From positions 1-5,782 of the forward strand of contig WQZW01000110.1 of the NCBI GenBank assembly GCA_009780545.1: 5,782 nt of DNA, given 5' to 3'. The position numbers and the translations under genes were made by a program. Below the pieces are notes generated by a model, which worked only from the letters and a program-made list of their open reading frames with translations, did not search any database and was not told where the DNA came from. Below are positions 4,879-5,782 of the stretch, piece after piece (positions within the stretch are counted from its first letter, which is position 1; each line of letters opens with the position of its first letter). Source of the DNA: Treponema sp. (GTDB taxonomy: Bacteria; Spirochaetota; Spirochaetia; Treponematales; Breznakiellaceae).

Positions 4879-5782
4879 CTCCTCGAAAATCTTCCTTAAT
4901 ACGGGACTTTCCCGCAATTCGGCAAGGGTAATCTCGGCGTGTCCTTTGGTGTAGCCGTTCCCGACGACCATGGTGACGTCCTTGCCCGCGCCCTCGGCCC
5001 CCAGCGCGGCCTTGGTAAAGCTGGTCGCCATCGAGAAGAAGTACACCGTGCCGCCGTCCCGGACAGGCAGGATGCAGGCCATTTCCGTGTCCGGCATGTT
5101 CACCACGTTGATCGAGATGTCGTATTCCGCACCGCCGTTCGCCGCCAGCGCCTGCTTCAGCACGTCCATCGGCTTGGTGGCGTCGGCCGCGATCACCCGG
5201 TGGCAGAAACCGTTGTCCAGCAGCTTGCGCCGGTCCGCTTCCCCCCGGCACAGTCCCACGACCTTCCCCGTGGGCCCGACCCGTTTCATCGCCTCGTAGC
5301 AGCAGAGCATCCCGGACTTTCCGGCCGCTCCCAGGATCAGGACCGAATCTCCGGGACGCACCAGTTTGGCCGTCTGCGCCGGGGCGCCGGCCACGTCCAG
5401 GGCGGCAAGGGCCAACGCCTCGCTCAGGTCTTCCGGCAGCTTCGCGTAGATGCCGGACTCGAACAGGATCGCCTTGGCATCCACGTCCAGCCGGTCGATG
5501 TTCATGTGGACGGCCTTGATCTCCTTGATGGCAAGCGGGGTGAGCGACAGGGAAACCAGCGTGGCGATTTTGTCGCCGACCTTCAGATCGGGGATTTTGA
5601 GGGCCTCGCCGATCCGCAGCACCCGGCCGATCAGCATGCCGCCGGAACCGGTTACCGGGTTCTGCATCTTTCCCCGTTCGGCCACGATGCCGAGTATCCG
5701 CTCCCTGATCTTCGTCTCGTCCCCGCCTGACTCGCCCTTGATCTGGGCGAAGCTGGCCGAGTCGATGTTCAGCGAGATCACG
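4867..5782 (-). CDS. kdd: L-erythro-3,5-diaminohexanoate dehydrogenase, N-terminus outside window
   Basis: Kdd oxidatively deaminates 3,5-diaminohexanoate with NAD(P)+ to 5-amino-3-oxohexanoate and ammonia, the step after KamDE. The frame is open from the window edge to TAG at 4869-4867, with 304 visible residues; the family is about 340-350, so roughly 40 N-terminal residues are missing. The first visible codon in frame is GTG (Val), here internal. Recognisable blocks, numbered from that codon, are VISLNIDSASFAQIK (1-15), NPVTGSGGMLIG (41-52), LFESGIYAKLPEDLSEALAL (106-125) and LDVAGAPAQTAKLV (128-141). The nucleotide-binding glycine motif GAAGKSG is at 151-157, in a medium-chain-dehydrogenase-like Rossmann fold. 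There is no signal or membrane segment. It lies upstream of kamA on the same strand with a 61-nt gap, consistent with an operon. Confidence 0.95.
   Translation of the reverse strand, partial: VISLNIDSASFAQIKGESGGDETKIRERILGIVAERGKMQNPVTGSGGMLIGRVLRIGEALKIPDLKVGDKIATLVSLSLTPLAIKEIKAVHMNIDRLDVDAKAILFESGIYAKLPEDLSEALALAALDVAGAPAQTAKLVRPGDSVLILGAAGKSGMLCCYEAMKRVGPTGKVVGLCRGEADRRKLLDNGFCHRVIAADATKPMDVLKQALAANGGAEYDISINVVNMPDTEMACILPVRDGGTVYFFSMATSFTKAALGAEGAGKDVTMVVGNGYTKGHAEITLAELRESPVLRKIFEETYK

Noticed and set aside
863..4931. Long plus-strand frames opposite kamE, kamD and kamA (863-1771, 1870-3339, 3429-4931)
   Set aside because: They are antisense shadows of strongly coding genes, rich in His, Arg, Gly and Val with no recognisable domains. 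None has a better claim than the matching minus-strand gene.

Overview
This window carries part of an anaerobic lysine-fermentation operon, with every gene on the minus strand. Read in the direction of transcription (high to low coordinates), the order is kdd (3,5-diaminohexanoate dehydrogenase, 5' end outside the window), kamA (lysine 2,3-aminomutase), a structured 233-nt gap, kamD and kamE (lysine 5,6-aminomutase alpha and beta subunits, overlapping by 4 nt), then the first 288 codons of an integral-membrane M48/Ste24-type zinc metallopeptidase that runs off the window.

The four fermentation genes act in one route. KamA converts L-lysine to L-beta-lysine. KamDE moves the terminal amino group to give 3,5-diaminohexanoate. 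Kdd oxidatively deaminates this to 5-amino-3-oxohexanoate. The later steps, the cleavage enzyme Kce, the ammonia lyase Kal and the CoA transferase, are not in the window and may lie upstream of kdd beyond position 5782. Active-site and cofactor residues are all in place in KamA and KamE, and the KamD positions I recall as PLP contacts are also kept, so the enzymes look functional.

The host is probably an anaerobic, amino-acid-fermenting or syntrophic bacterium with a fairly GC-rich genome and strong AGGAGG-type ribosome binding sites. The phylum cannot be fixed from this sequence. The kam genes are GC-rich (44 of 60 bases at 3001-3060), while the peptidase gene is much more AT-rich (21 of 60 at 301-360).

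The pathway itself is known. The less explained part is the kamA-kamD gap (3283-3515), where many known clusters have the MutS-like and reactivase-like genes. It holds two back-to-back perfect hairpins after kamA, a small palindrome, a plausible promoter, and a third hairpin just upstream of the kamD ribosome binding site that contains a perfect complement to that site. A further perfect hairpin follows kamE. No stretch over 300 bases lacks a gene. I found no RNA genes, CRISPR arrays, insertion sequences or tRNAs.
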